The notes under the pieces are model-generated. The model did not search any database. It saw nothing but the letters and a program-made list of their open reading frames with translations, and was not told where the DNA came from. 40,516 bases of DNA from Methanosarcina sp. UBA293 (GTDB taxonomy: Archaea; Halobacteriota; Methanosarcinia; Methanosarcinales; Methanosarcinaceae), in assembly GCA_002499445.1 (NCBI GenBank), contig DALS01000021.1, forward strand, positions 1 through 40,516, given 5' to 3'. Within the stretch, counting starts at the first letter, position 1; each line of letters starts with the position of its first letter. Positions 8,390 to 16,197 of this stretch are shown here, one piece after another. Made by a program: the position numbers and the translations under genes.

Positions 8390-9096
8390 TCCCATATGCA
8401 AACGAATACGATACCCCGGAATGTAAAACCCTTGCAGAAACCGCAAAGAAAAGCATCCGGACACCTGCCTCTATTGGGCTTGACCGCTGCATCCAGTGCG
8501 GAGCCTGCACAGCTTCCTGTCCTGCAGCTCGATTTACCGACTATAGCCCGCGTCAGATTGTAAAAAAAGTGCTGGAAAATGACCACAGTGTGCTTGAATC
8601 CGAAATGATCTGGTCCTGCTTCTATTGCTATTCCTGTAATCTGCGCTGTCCCAGGAATAACAGCCCTGTAACAATTGTGCAAGTGCTCAGGCAGATGGCT
8701 ATAAACGAGGGCATCGGGATTGAAAAGCTTGCCTACTTCCTTGAAATAGGGGAATATCTTGCAGAGAGCGGAGCCAGCAAGGTACCGGGTAACGGAGTTA
8801 AAAATATGGAAAGAGACCTTGGAGAACGCTGGATAAAATTCAAAAAGAATTTAGAGTCAATCCGTGTTGAACTGGGGCTCAGTTCTAGGGATGTCAGGAA
8901 TACCTATGGGGAAGTTCAGACAATTCTTGAGGCTACAGGCTATTTTGAAAGAGAAGAATGGATCAAGGCAAAAATACAGGAAAAATGTTTGCATCAGTTC
9001 CTGAAGAATCAGTGTATCAAGAAGGAAAATAAAAGCGGAGATTTCAGCTTTGAAAGCGATAGAAAATATCCCGGACAGCCAGCTTTTATTATTTAA
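8386..9096 (+). CDS. hdrC: Heterodisulfide reductase subunit C
   Basis: HdrC is the small two-[4Fe-4S] protein that passes electrons between HdrA and the catalytic HdrB. The clusters are bound by C35/38/41/45 (CIQCGACTASCP) and C78/81/84/88 (CFYCYSCNLRCP). At 236 aa it is longer than usual HdrC proteins of about 185 aa. The extra length is a helical, charged tail after about residue 150 that ends in a segment overlapping hdrB. ATG 8386 overlaps the hdrA stop (ATGA), indicating translational coupling. The order hdrA-hdrC-hdrB is typical of a cytosolic complex. Confidence 0.92.
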   Translation: MIPYANEYDTPECKTLAETAKKSIRTPASIGLDRCIQCGACTASCPAARFTDYSPRQIVKKVLENDHSVLESEMIWSCFYCYSCNLRCPRNNSPVTIVQVLRQMAINEGIGIEKLAYFLEIGEYLAESGASKVPGNGVKNMERDLGERWIKFKKNLESIRVELGLSSRDVRNTYGEVQTILEATGYFEREEWIKAKIQEKCLHQFLKNQCIKKENKSGDFSFESDRKYPGQPAFII

Positions 9097-9994
9097 AAGC
9101 TGCATGGTGGGTCAGGAGTATCCTGGGGTAGAAACTTCCACTCGCTATGTATTTGACAGGCTTGGAGTAGATTACTGTATAAACGATGAGCAGTCCTGTT
9201 GCACAGGAATAGGTCATTATACCGACATCTTTGAAGGTCTGACAACAACAGCCATTGCAGCCCGGAACTTCGCAGTCGCAAGAAGATGCGGCTATCCCAA
9301 TATAACCTGCCTCTGTTCAACCTGTTATGCCATAAATAAGGAAGCCTGTGAAGTGCTTAATACTAATACTGAAATCCGGGAAAAGGTTAACTCCATCTTC
9401 CGGGAACAGGGCCTTGAAAATCTTGTTTACGAAAAAGACGATATGAACCCGAAGACAAACTTTTACCATGCAGTAGAGATCCTCTTAAGCAAGGTCAATG
9501 AAATTCAGAAGCAGAAGAAGTTCGATTTCTCAGGGGTCAAAGCTGCAGCCCATCATGCCTGTCATTACTATAAAGTTAAGTATCTAGATGTCCTTGGAAA
9601 CCCTGAGAATCCCCAACTAATAGATACAATAGCCGCAGCCTGCGGAGCCGAGCCTGTGCGCTGGTACGAAGATCGCACTCTCACCTGCGGGATGGGGTTT
9701 TCTCAGCTTCATCTTAACAAAAAAACCTCACTTCAGGTAACAAAAACAAAACTCGACAGCCTTCAAAAAGCAGGCGTAGAGCTTATGCTTCATATGTGTC
9801 CGAACTGCCATATCCAGTACGACCGCTACCAACCAGTCATCGAAAAAGAGTTTGGTGTAAAGTATGATATGGTGCACATGAATATTGCTCAGTTCGTAGC
9901 TCTTTCGATGGGCGCTGACCCTTACAAAGTCTGCGGTTTCCAGACTCACTCAGTGCCTCTGGAAGGTTTCCTTGAAAAGGCCGGTATAATGTAA
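9050..9994 (+). CDS. hdrB: Heterodisulfide reductase subunit B with an altered distal cluster motif
   Basis: HdrB carries the catalytic non-cubane clusters that reduce CoM-S-S-CoB, each normally bound by a CCG domain, Cx(31-39)CCx(35-38)CxxC. The first is intact: C18, C50-C51, C89 and C92. The second has C171, then T212-C213 where CC is expected, then C250 and C253. The start is TTG 9050, preceded by GCGGAG nine bases upstream and overlapping hdrC by 47 bp. The first ATG would remove the essential N-terminal Cys (LLLFKSC), so the TTG or a nearby upstream start is required. Length (314 aa) fits the family. It is the last gene of the operon, and a T-rich tract follows at about 10026-10033. Confidence 0.9.
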   Translation: MKAIENIPDSQLLLFKSCMVGQEYPGVETSTRYVFDRLGVDYCINDEQSCCTGIGHYTDIFEGLTTTAIAARNFAVARRCGYPNITCLCSTCYAINKEACEVLNTNTEIREKVNSIFREQGLENLVYEKDDMNPKTNFYHAVEILLSKVNEIQKQKKFDFSGVKAAAHHACHYYKVKYLDVLGNPENPQLIDTIAAACGAEPVRWYEDRTLTCGMGFSQLHLNKKTSLQVTKTKLDSLQKAGVELMLHMCPNCHIQYDRYQPVIEKEFGVKYDMVHMNIAQFVALSMGADPYKVCGFQTHSVPLEGFLEKAGIM

Positions 9995-10074
9995 AAGTCC
10001 ATTTAATTTAGTCCAATTTAAGCTTGGTTTTTTAAGTTTGAGTCAGCCATTTTTCTTACTTAAATACCTTAAAT

Positions 10075-10108
10075 GAGGACCAAGGCACTAAGAGGACCAA
10101 GGCACTAA
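10075..10108. repeat. Perfect 17-bp tandem duplication
   Basis: The unit gaggaccaaggcactaa occurs twice in a row (10075-10091 and 10092-10108). It lies in the short convergent spacer between hdrB and cdc48. Confidence 0.9.
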
Positions 10109-10185
10109 GAAATGAGTTGAGAAAAATATAAATGGGAAACAGGAGAAAGGAAAGAAAAAAGAAGACCAAACCTCCTGTCTCTAGC

Positions 10186-12483
10186 TCATATATAAAATGG
10201 GTTTTCTTCTATTTCTTTTGACTGCCTTTTTCTCAGGCTACTTTGTACAGCCTGGTAATATTTCATGGTATCTGGAGTAACCGAAGGTCCGGTTTCAGAA
10301 AGTGCTTGAAGGAAATGTTTCTGCTTAACTTCTTTAGCGTGAAGGTCTTCACGAAGTGCGTCTCTTCCTGCCTTCTTGCACACAGCTGCAATATCAGCTC
10401 CTGTGTACTGATCGGTCAGGGAAACAAGTTCGTCAATATTAACATCCTCTGCAAGCGACATTTTACTTGTATGGACCTTAAAAATTTCCTTTCGAGCTCC
10501 CGCATCCGGCACGGGCACGAGAATTAACTCATCAAAACGCCCAGGTCTTAAAAGAGCTGGATCTATAATGTCAGGCCGGTTGGTTGCGCCTATTACCACT
10601 ACAGCTCTGAGTTCCTCAAGCCCATCCATTTCGGAAAGGAGTTGATTCAAAATCCTGGCTGTAACCTGAGGTTCACCTACAGAAGCTCCACGAATAGGTG
10701 CAAGTGAGTCAAGTTCATCCAGGAAGATAATCGATGGAGCAACCTGTCTTGCCCGTGTGAAAACTTCAGCAATCCTCTTTTCGGACTCTCCGTACCACTT
10801 GGAAAGCAGGTCGCTTCCTTTTGCGGTAATGAAGTTAGCTTCGGATTCATGGGCAATAGCTTTTGCAAGTAGAGTCTTTCCAGTACCCGGAGGTCCATAC
10901 AGAAGAACTCCTTTGGGTGCTTCAACTCCTATATTTCTATATGATTCCGGACTTTTAAGAGGCCACTCCACAGCCTCCTTCAAAAGTTGTTTTACTCCTT
11001 CCAGACCTCCTACATCATCCCAGCCCATATTAGGAATCTCGATAAGGATTTCTCTTATAGCAGACGGCTGGACATCTTTCATAGCATCTTCAAAATCTTC
11101 TCTTGTGACCCGGAGTGTGTCAAGGATTTCACTTGGAATTTCAGGTTGATTGAGATCAATTTTTGGAAGAATCCGTCTCAAGGAACTCATTGCTGCTTCT
11201 CGGCAGAGCGCAGCGATGTCAGCTCCCACGAACCCATAGGTTATTTGAGCAAAATCCATAAGATTTACATTTTCACCAAGAGGCATACCTCTGGTGTGAA
11301 TCTGGAATATCTCAAGCCTGCCTTCAGTGTCTGGAACCCTAAGCTCAATCTCTCTATCAAATCTACCTGGTCTACGAAGTGCCATATCAATTGCTTCAGG
11401 ACGGTTAGTTGATCCTATGACGATTACATTCTTGCGAGCCTTAAGCCCGTCCATCAGGGAAAGAAGCTGAGCAACTACTCTTCTTTCTACTTCTCCAGTT
11501 ACCTCAGCCCGCTTAGGGGCAATGGAGTCAATCTCATCAAGGAAAATGATTGCAGGAGCGTTTTTCTCTGCTTCTTCGAAAACATCTCTAATTCCCTTTT
11601 CTGACTCTCCATAATACTTGGACATAATTTCCGGGCCGTTAACTGAGATAAAGTAAGCATCAGACTCGTTTGCAACGGCTTTTGCAAGCATTGTCTTGCC
11701 TGTTCCAGGCGGGCCATAGAGTAGCACTCCTTTTGGTGCATCGATTCCCAGCCTGTCAAAAAGTTCAGGGTGCTTCAAGGGCAACTCTATCATTTCTCTT
11801 ATTTTGGCAATAGCATCTTTAAGGCCACCCAAATCCTCATACATGACTGTGGGAATATTCTGTTCTGGGGTTATTTCCGCAGCTTCAGGTAAGAGCTCAA
11901 CCTCTGTCATATCTGTAATCTTTACTATTCCAGACGGAGAGGTAGAGATCACCTGTAATTTTATCTCTCCCAGCCCAAATGACTGCCTTACACCTGGACT
12001 AAAGAAGTCCTGAAAGAAATCTTCGAACATAATTCCTTTACCAAAAGTCTCCCTTTCCCGGGACCGCCTCAAGCTTGTGGTGGAAATAAAGTCTCCCTTT
12101 GAGACCGTACGATTCATAAATATGGCTTTAAGCGTTTCACTCGGTGCATAGATCTGCATACCCTTGGCTACAGGAGCTAGAGTTACACTTTTTGCTTCTT
12201 TCCAGTCGGCTTTGCGAATATCTACATACTCCCCTATGCTGGTCTTCGCATTCGTCCGAATAAGCCCATCCATACGGATAATGTCCAGGCCCGCATCGCT
12301 GGGATATGGGCGTCCTATCAGGGCTGAAGTTGTTTTTCCCCCTTTAATTTCTACAACGTCAAAGGGCTTGAGGCCCATTTTTTCCCTAAAACCATCATCC
12401 ACCCGGACAATTCCTTTTCCAACATCCCGTTGATCGGCTTCTGCTACTTTTAACTTTTCAGTTATCTTTTCCCTATCAGCCAA
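10186..12483 (-). CDS. cdc48: Cdc48/VCP-type AAA+ ATPase
   Basis: A 765-residue archaeal Cdc48, a hexameric unfoldase that threads substrates, often toward the 20S proteasome. The N-terminal double-psi barrel and Cdc48 domain 2 cover about 1-190 (VAEADQRDVGKGIVRVDD; EYVDIRKADWKEAKSVTLAP). The D1 Walker A is GPPGTGKT at 257-264 with IIFLDEIDS. The D2 Walker A is GPPGTGKT at 530-537 with IIFLDELDS. Arg fingers and sensor motifs (GSTNRPEAID, GATNRPDIIDPALLRPGRFD) are present. The C-terminus ends NPFYI, a hydrophobic-Tyr-X (HbYX) motif of the kind that opens the proteasome gate. It appears to be a single-gene unit converging on the hdr operon. Confidence 0.97.
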   Translation of the reverse strand: MADREKITEKLKVAEADQRDVGKGIVRVDDGFREKMGLKPFDVVEIKGGKTTSALIGRPYPSDAGLDIIRMDGLIRTNAKTSIGEYVDIRKADWKEAKSVTLAPVAKGMQIYAPSETLKAIFMNRTVSKGDFISTTSLRRSRERETFGKGIMFEDFFQDFFSPGVRQSFGLGEIKLQVISTSPSGIVKITDMTEVELLPEAAEITPEQNIPTVMYEDLGGLKDAIAKIREMIELPLKHPELFDRLGIDAPKGVLLYGPPGTGKTMLAKAVANESDAYFISVNGPEIMSKYYGESEKGIRDVFEEAEKNAPAIIFLDEIDSIAPKRAEVTGEVERRVVAQLLSLMDGLKARKNVIVIGSTNRPEAIDMALRRPGRFDREIELRVPDTEGRLEIFQIHTRGMPLGENVNLMDFAQITYGFVGADIAALCREAAMSSLRRILPKIDLNQPEIPSEILDTLRVTREDFEDAMKDVQPSAIREILIEIPNMGWDDVGGLEGVKQLLKEAVEWPLKSPESYRNIGVEAPKGVLLYGPPGTGKTLLAKAIAHESEANFITAKGSDLLSKWYGESEKRIAEVFTRARQVAPSIIFLDELDSLAPIRGASVGEPQVTARILNQLLSEMDGLEELRAVVVIGATNRPDIIDPALLRPGRFDELILVPVPDAGARKEIFKVHTSKMSLAEDVNIDELVSLTDQYTGADIAAVCKKAGRDALREDLHAKEVKQKHFLQALSETGPSVTPDTMKYYQAVQSSLRKRQSKEIEENPFYI

Positions 12484-12580
12484 ATAATACCCCCGTTTCC
12501 ATGCTAAAAGTCATCACCTATTTAGAAATTAATACTTGATAAAAAAGACATGATAATATTTTTAACAACTTTGCCTTTGT

Positions 12581-12898
12581 TTATCTTCTTTTCCTCCCAC
12601 ATCGTGCTTTTTGTAAGTATGTATGGGGTTTTCCATTGAGAAGCATGCGAAGTCTAGATCGTTTATTGTAATTTGCTATTAGATTGTATATCGTTTTTCC
12701 CCTGCTTTTATACAATTTAAGTTGAGAACTGTTATATTTTATTTCAGGCATTCCCTTTAGAAGATCCAAATCATTACTTTCGGCTTGCTTTCCTTGAGCA
12801 AAACTGATAAGGGCTTTCCTGTCGCAGGATGCCGCTACCAAGAGAGTTATATGCTCTTTAACCTCGCGTGGATCTCTTTTTATAAGCTCATTTCTCAA
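12581..12898 (-). CDS. Unrecognised small basic protein, possibly 5'-truncated
   Basis: An open frame of about 105 codons from TTG 12898 encodes a basic protein rich in Lys and Arg with a very basic C-terminus (ARCGRKRR). It looks protein-like (for example EVKEHITLLVAASCDRKAL and SIYNLIANYNKR-like segments), but I do not recognise a family. The frame is open about 22 codons further upstream, to a TAG, and that part also reads like real protein (WGWANRREDNSYLIL) but offers no ATG, GTG or TTG start with a ribosome site. The simplest reading is a remnant that has lost its 5' end; a small gene with a TTG start is the alternative. The frame closes about 100 bp upstream of the cdc48 start, on the same strand. 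Confidence 0.35.
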   Translation of the reverse strand: MRNELIKRDPREVKEHITLLVAASCDRKALISFAQGKQAESNDLDLLKGMPEIKYNSSQLKLYKSRGKTIYNLIANYNKRSRLRMLLNGKPHTYLQKARCGRKRR

Positions 12899-12967
12899 AA
12901 TCAGGTAGCTATTATCTTCTCGCCTGTTCGCCCACCCCCATTCAGTATTATACTAATTGTAATATAA

Positions 12968-13528
12968 AAAGAATTCAACTAAAATGTTTGCCAGCAGATG
13001 ATTTTTTTCGCTATAGTGACTCTTTGTTTTTTATTAATGAACGTTCTCCAAATAAAGAAAATCACTCATGTTTTCCTATCATGATTTCAAATTATTCCAG
13101 ATTTCTTTTTTGGCTTTGTAGAAATCCTCTGAAATATAGAATTTCAATTTATTTTAACTGAATTACTTGATATGTTTTCACTTATTCGTCTCAGAGTTTA
13201 TTGAAGCTAATTAAGATAGGTTTTCCTACATTGTCTATTTTTTATATTAATATCAGTTATCTTAATAAAGTAACATATATCTGACCTTAATGAGTAACAT
13301 AGGTTTAATCCGACTCACGACTCTAAATAAGAAATTAAAAATTAGCTACCTGAAAAGATTGAGAATATAGAAATAAATTTTTCGTTAGTATAATTTATAT
13401 TTATGATACCAGACTCTATTCTTTAATATTGTCAAATATATATTGTAATTTCTTTATAGTGAGTTTAGAAATCTAAATTTCTTTATCTCACTTCATTATT
13501 ATTTGATTATTATATAGGAGACTTACTT
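12968..13528. other. Intergenic region upstream of leuC/hacA
   Basis: No gene is seen in these roughly 560 bp of AT-rich DNA. They contain one copy of a repeated end-like motif (ggctttgtagaaatcctct, from 13112). There is a TATA-like tatata at 13436-13443 and an imperfect hairpin at 13459-13491. The leader downstream of that TATA box would be about 65 nt and would contain the hairpin. Confidence 0.5.
13459..13491 (+). promoter_or_regulatory. Imperfect hairpin in the predicted leader of the dehydratase gene
   Basis: GTGAG at 13459-13463 pairs with CTCAC at 13487-13491, and AGAAAT pairs with ATTTCT inside it. The arms are flanked by two copies of atttctttat. It lies downstream of a TATA-like box and about 40 bp before the TTG start, where a repressor site or leader structure could act. 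No regulator is known from the sequence. Confidence 0.3.
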
Positions 13529-14770
13529 TTGGGAACAATTAGCGAAAAAATTTTCTCCCGGGCAGTGGGAAAAGAGGCAAAAGCAAATGATTTTGTTCTG
13601 GCAGATGTTGATTATGCAATGGCGCATGACGGCACCTCAATACTTGCAGTCAATGCTTTTAAGGAAATGGAAATGAAAAAAGTCTGGGATCCCTCAAGGA
13701 TTGTAATTCCTTTTGACCATATCGCGCCTGCAAACACCGAAACTTCAGCTACCCTGCAAAAAGAAATCCGGGAATGGGTAAAGGAGCAAGGAATACCAAA
13801 CTTTTATGAGATTGGGGAAGGGATTTGCCATCAGGTGCTGCCTGAAAATGGATTTGCCCTGCCTGGAAAATTAGTTGTGGGGGCTGATTCGCATTCCTGT
13901 ACTTATGGAGCTTTTGGAGCTTTTGCAACGGGGGTCGGAGCTACTGATATGGCTGAGATATTCTCCACAGGCAAACTCTGGTTTAAGGTGCCTGAGAGTC
14001 TCAGGTTCACTGTTGAGGGAAAGCTTGGAGAAAAGGTTTATGCAAAGGACCTGACCCTTTACCTTATTGGGAAAACTGGAATCGACGGTGCTACTTATAA
14101 GGCTATAGAGTTTTACGGGCAGGCTATCTCTGAACTATCGGTTTCCGGCAGGATGACTCTCTGCAACATGGCAATCGAAATGGGTGCAAAAACTGGGATT
14201 GTTCCGCCGGATAAGAAGACTTTTGATTTTCTAGATAATAGGGCGGCTGCTCCCTATGAGCCAGCTTATGCTGATCAGGACGCATTCTATGTAAAAGAAT
14301 TTGCATACTCTGCCGAAGACATCGAGCCTCAGGTTGCTTGCCCGCACCAGGTGGACAATGTAAAACCTGTTGGAGAGGTCGAAGGTACCCATATTGACCA
14401 GGTCTTTATAGGGACATGTACAAACGGCAGGCTTGAAGATCTTGAGGCTGCGGCAGCAATTCTTAAAGGAAAAAAGGTTGCGGTCAGAACTATTGTAATT
14501 CCTGCATCCCGCACAACTCTCCTTTCAGCAATTGAAAACGGAACAATGAAGATTCTGCTCAAAGCAGGCATCACACTTGCAACCCCTGGTTGCGGGCCTT
14601 GCCTTGGCGCCCATCAGGGAGTGCTCGGAGAAGGAGAAGTCTGTATTTCAACTGCAAACCGAAACTTCAAAGGCAGGATGGGAAAAGGCGGTTTTATTTA
14701 CCTTGCATCCCCTGCAACGGCAGCAGCCTCTGCACTAACTGGTGAAATTACTGATCCAAGGACGATTTGA
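13529..14770 (+). CDS. leuC: 3-isopropylmalate/homoaconitate dehydratase family, large subunit
   Basis: A 413-residue aconitase-superfamily large subunit of the methanogen two-subunit type. Such enzymes isomerise isopropylmalate in leucine synthesis or homocitrate-type acids in coenzyme B synthesis. The [4Fe-4S] ligands are visible as Cys in GTCTNGR and two Cys in CGPCLGAHQG. GADSHSCTYGAFGAFATGVGATDMA and NRNFKGRMG are family hallmarks. By eye it is nearer MJ0499 (LeuC-type) than MJ1003 (HacA-type). Substrate choice depends mainly on the small subunit, which is not in the window, so the assignment between LeuC and HacA is open. The start is TTG 13529 with GGAG nine bases upstream; no earlier start is in frame with a ribosome site. 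Confidence 0.9.
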   Translation: MGTISEKIFSRAVGKEAKANDFVLADVDYAMAHDGTSILAVNAFKEMEMKKVWDPSRIVIPFDHIAPANTETSATLQKEIREWVKEQGIPNFYEIGEGICHQVLPENGFALPGKLVVGADSHSCTYGAFGAFATGVGATDMAEIFSTGKLWFKVPESLRFTVEGKLGEKVYAKDLTLYLIGKTGIDGATYKAIEFYGQAISELSVSGRMTLCNMAIEMGAKTGIVPPDKKTFDFLDNRAAAPYEPAYADQDAFYVKEFAYSAEDIEPQVACPHQVDNVKPVGEVEGTHIDQVFIGTCTNGRLEDLEAAAAILKGKKVAVRTIVIPASRTTLLSAIENGTMKILLKAGITLATPGCGPCLGAHQGVLGEGEVCISTANRNFKGRMGKGGFIYLASPATAAASALTGEITDPRTI

Positions 14771-14918
14771 GTCTGAAAATATGGTCTGACAGTTTGCTGT
14801 GAACGGCAGTTTATCGTGAGCTTTGGACAAGGTATTTCGTTTATCATTACAAAAATCTAATTAAATCCAGCGGGCATTTATACCATGAATCGTATATATT
14901 TGAACAGGAGGGACAACT

Positions 14919-15146
14919 ATTACTGAAGAGCTTAGTCATGAAAATCTTTCACATTTGATTGAACACTGGATTGAACACAACGAAAGCCATATAGAGAGTT
15001 TCAGGGAATGGGCTCAGAAAGCCAAAAAGGATGGTTTTCTCGAAGCTTCCGAGGGTATCTTAGAAGCTGCCAATAGAATTGAAGAAGCAAACCAGTACCT
15101 TAACAAGGCAAAAGAAGGACTTTTCCATCTTCACGAAAAAATGTAA
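14919..15146 (+). CDS. Small His- and Glu-rich protein, apparent ATT start
   Basis: A 75-residue acidic helical protein with many His. It contains HWIEHNESHIESFREWA, which I loosely associate with the small methanogen family DUF8180; the function is unknown. An ideal AGGAGG lies at 14906-14911, and seven bases later the in-frame codon is ATT (14919), followed by residues TEELSHENLSHL that match the style of the rest. The first conventional start is TTG 14955, 44 bp beyond the ribosome site and inside the conserved-looking part. The frame is closed by TGA at 14901, so no other start exists. It lies 148 bp after the dehydratase gene and before a hairpin terminator. Confidence 0.75.
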   Translation: MTEELSHENLSHLIEHWIEHNESHIESFREWAQKAKKDGFLEASEGILEAANRIEEANQYLNKAKEGLFHLHEKM

Positions 15147-15180
15147 AAGTAAAATCTTAAGAATTGAGCTTTTAATATCC

Positions 15181-15240
15181 ATGTGACGGGAAACCCCGTC
15201 ACAGCTTTTGTTTTTTGCTGTTTTTTTTGCAAATCAAACT
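15181..15240. terminator. Hairpin with T-rich tract between convergent genes
   Basis: TGTGACGGG pairs with CCCGTCACA around an AAAC loop (about 15182-15204). Runs of T follow (ttttgttttttgctgtttttttt). It terminates the plus-strand small gene. The opposite strand carries the tail of the archaellum operon, whose stop is just to the right, but the T-tract orientation favours plus-strand termination. Confidence 0.75.
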
Positions 15241-15241
15241 T

Positions 15242-16132
15242 TCAGGTCTCTGCTGAGGCTAGGAGCTCCTTGACTTCTCTCAAGTCTTTTACGAGGCCTG
15301 TAGCACTTGATTCTCCTATATATTTCATGAAATTTTGCTCTTCCTCTAAATAAAGAAGATCCTCGCTTTTTAATAGTTCTTCAATCAGGCTACCCCCAAA
15401 AATGCCCTGCACAATTTTTTCACTTTCAGTTTTACTCTTCTCAGGCATTCGGTCTTCTCTGTTTTCTTCTAACATAAAATCCGAAGCTTTTGTTTTTTCT
15501 TCCATTTTCGGGATAATAACTTCTTCTGTTTTTTTACTGGCGCTATTAAAGTTCAATGATTCATTGCTCTTTGTAATAACTTTTTTATTGTCAGCTTTTA
15601 CCTCTATCGTTTTTGTTTCTATTTTTTTCTCTATTTTTGTTTCATCTATTCCTTCTTCCATTTCTTGGAAAATTATTTCTTCAAGCTTTTTACTGGCACC
15701 ATCGTTAAAGCCCATAATTTCATCATTTTCTGCAACAACTTTTTTATTGTCAGCTTTTGCCTCTATTACTTCGGTCTCTATTCCAATTTTATATACTTCT
15801 TCCTCGCCTTTTTCTTTCAATTCATCGAGTTTACTAGTTTTCTCGGCCCTTTTTTTCTCTAGCCAGGGAGACTCAGATATTTCTCCATCTTTTTCTTCTC
15901 CCAGTTTTTGGAGTTGAACGATCTGGGATTCAATCTCTTCCTTTTCTCTAACCAGTTTTCTTATCTTTACCTTAACTTCTTCTCTATCTTTTGTCAAACT
16001 CTTGTTATCTTTATCTCTGGCGAGCCTTGGCTTAAGTATTATATTCTTTAACCAATTAAACCGTAGAAACTTTAATCCAACATTTTTTAAATTTCTCAGT
16101 CTGTTACTTCTTTGATTCTTCAATCCATCCAT
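15242..16132 (-). CDS. Coiled-coil protein with internal repeat, last gene of the archaellum operon
   Basis: A 296-residue charged protein, rich in Lys and Glu, without signal peptide or membrane segment. Residues about 45-110 predict a coiled coil (REEVKVKIRKLVREKEEIE). The middle has two tandem copies of a unit of about 55 residues containing EAKADNKKVVAEND / EVKADNKKVITKSN and ASKK-EE---MEE. A compact C-terminal helix region ends the protein (FMKYIGESSATGLVKDLREVKELL). ATG 16132 is preferred over ATG 16159 because GGGAGGT lies just before it. It follows arlJ by 65 bp on the same strand. I know no family for it; the position suggests a scaffold or switch-associated role with the archaellum, which is inference. 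Confidence 0.75.
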   Translation of the reverse strand: MDGLKNQRSNRLRNLKNVGLKFLRFNWLKNIILKPRLARDKDNKSLTKDREEVKVKIRKLVREKEEIESQIVQLQKLGEEKDGEISESPWLEKKRAEKTSKLDELKEKGEEEVYKIGIETEVIEAKADNKKVVAENDEIMGFNDGASKKLEEIIFQEMEEGIDETKIEKKIETKTIEVKADNKKVITKSNESLNFNSASKKTEEVIIPKMEEKTKASDFMLEENREDRMPEKSKTESEKIVQGIFGGSLIEELLKSEDLLYLEEEQNFMKYIGESSATGLVKDLREVKELLASAET

Positions 16133-16197
16133 TATATTACCTCCCAATAAAGCTCTCATTTCTTAGTACACAGCTCATTAATTTGACTAAACTTCTT

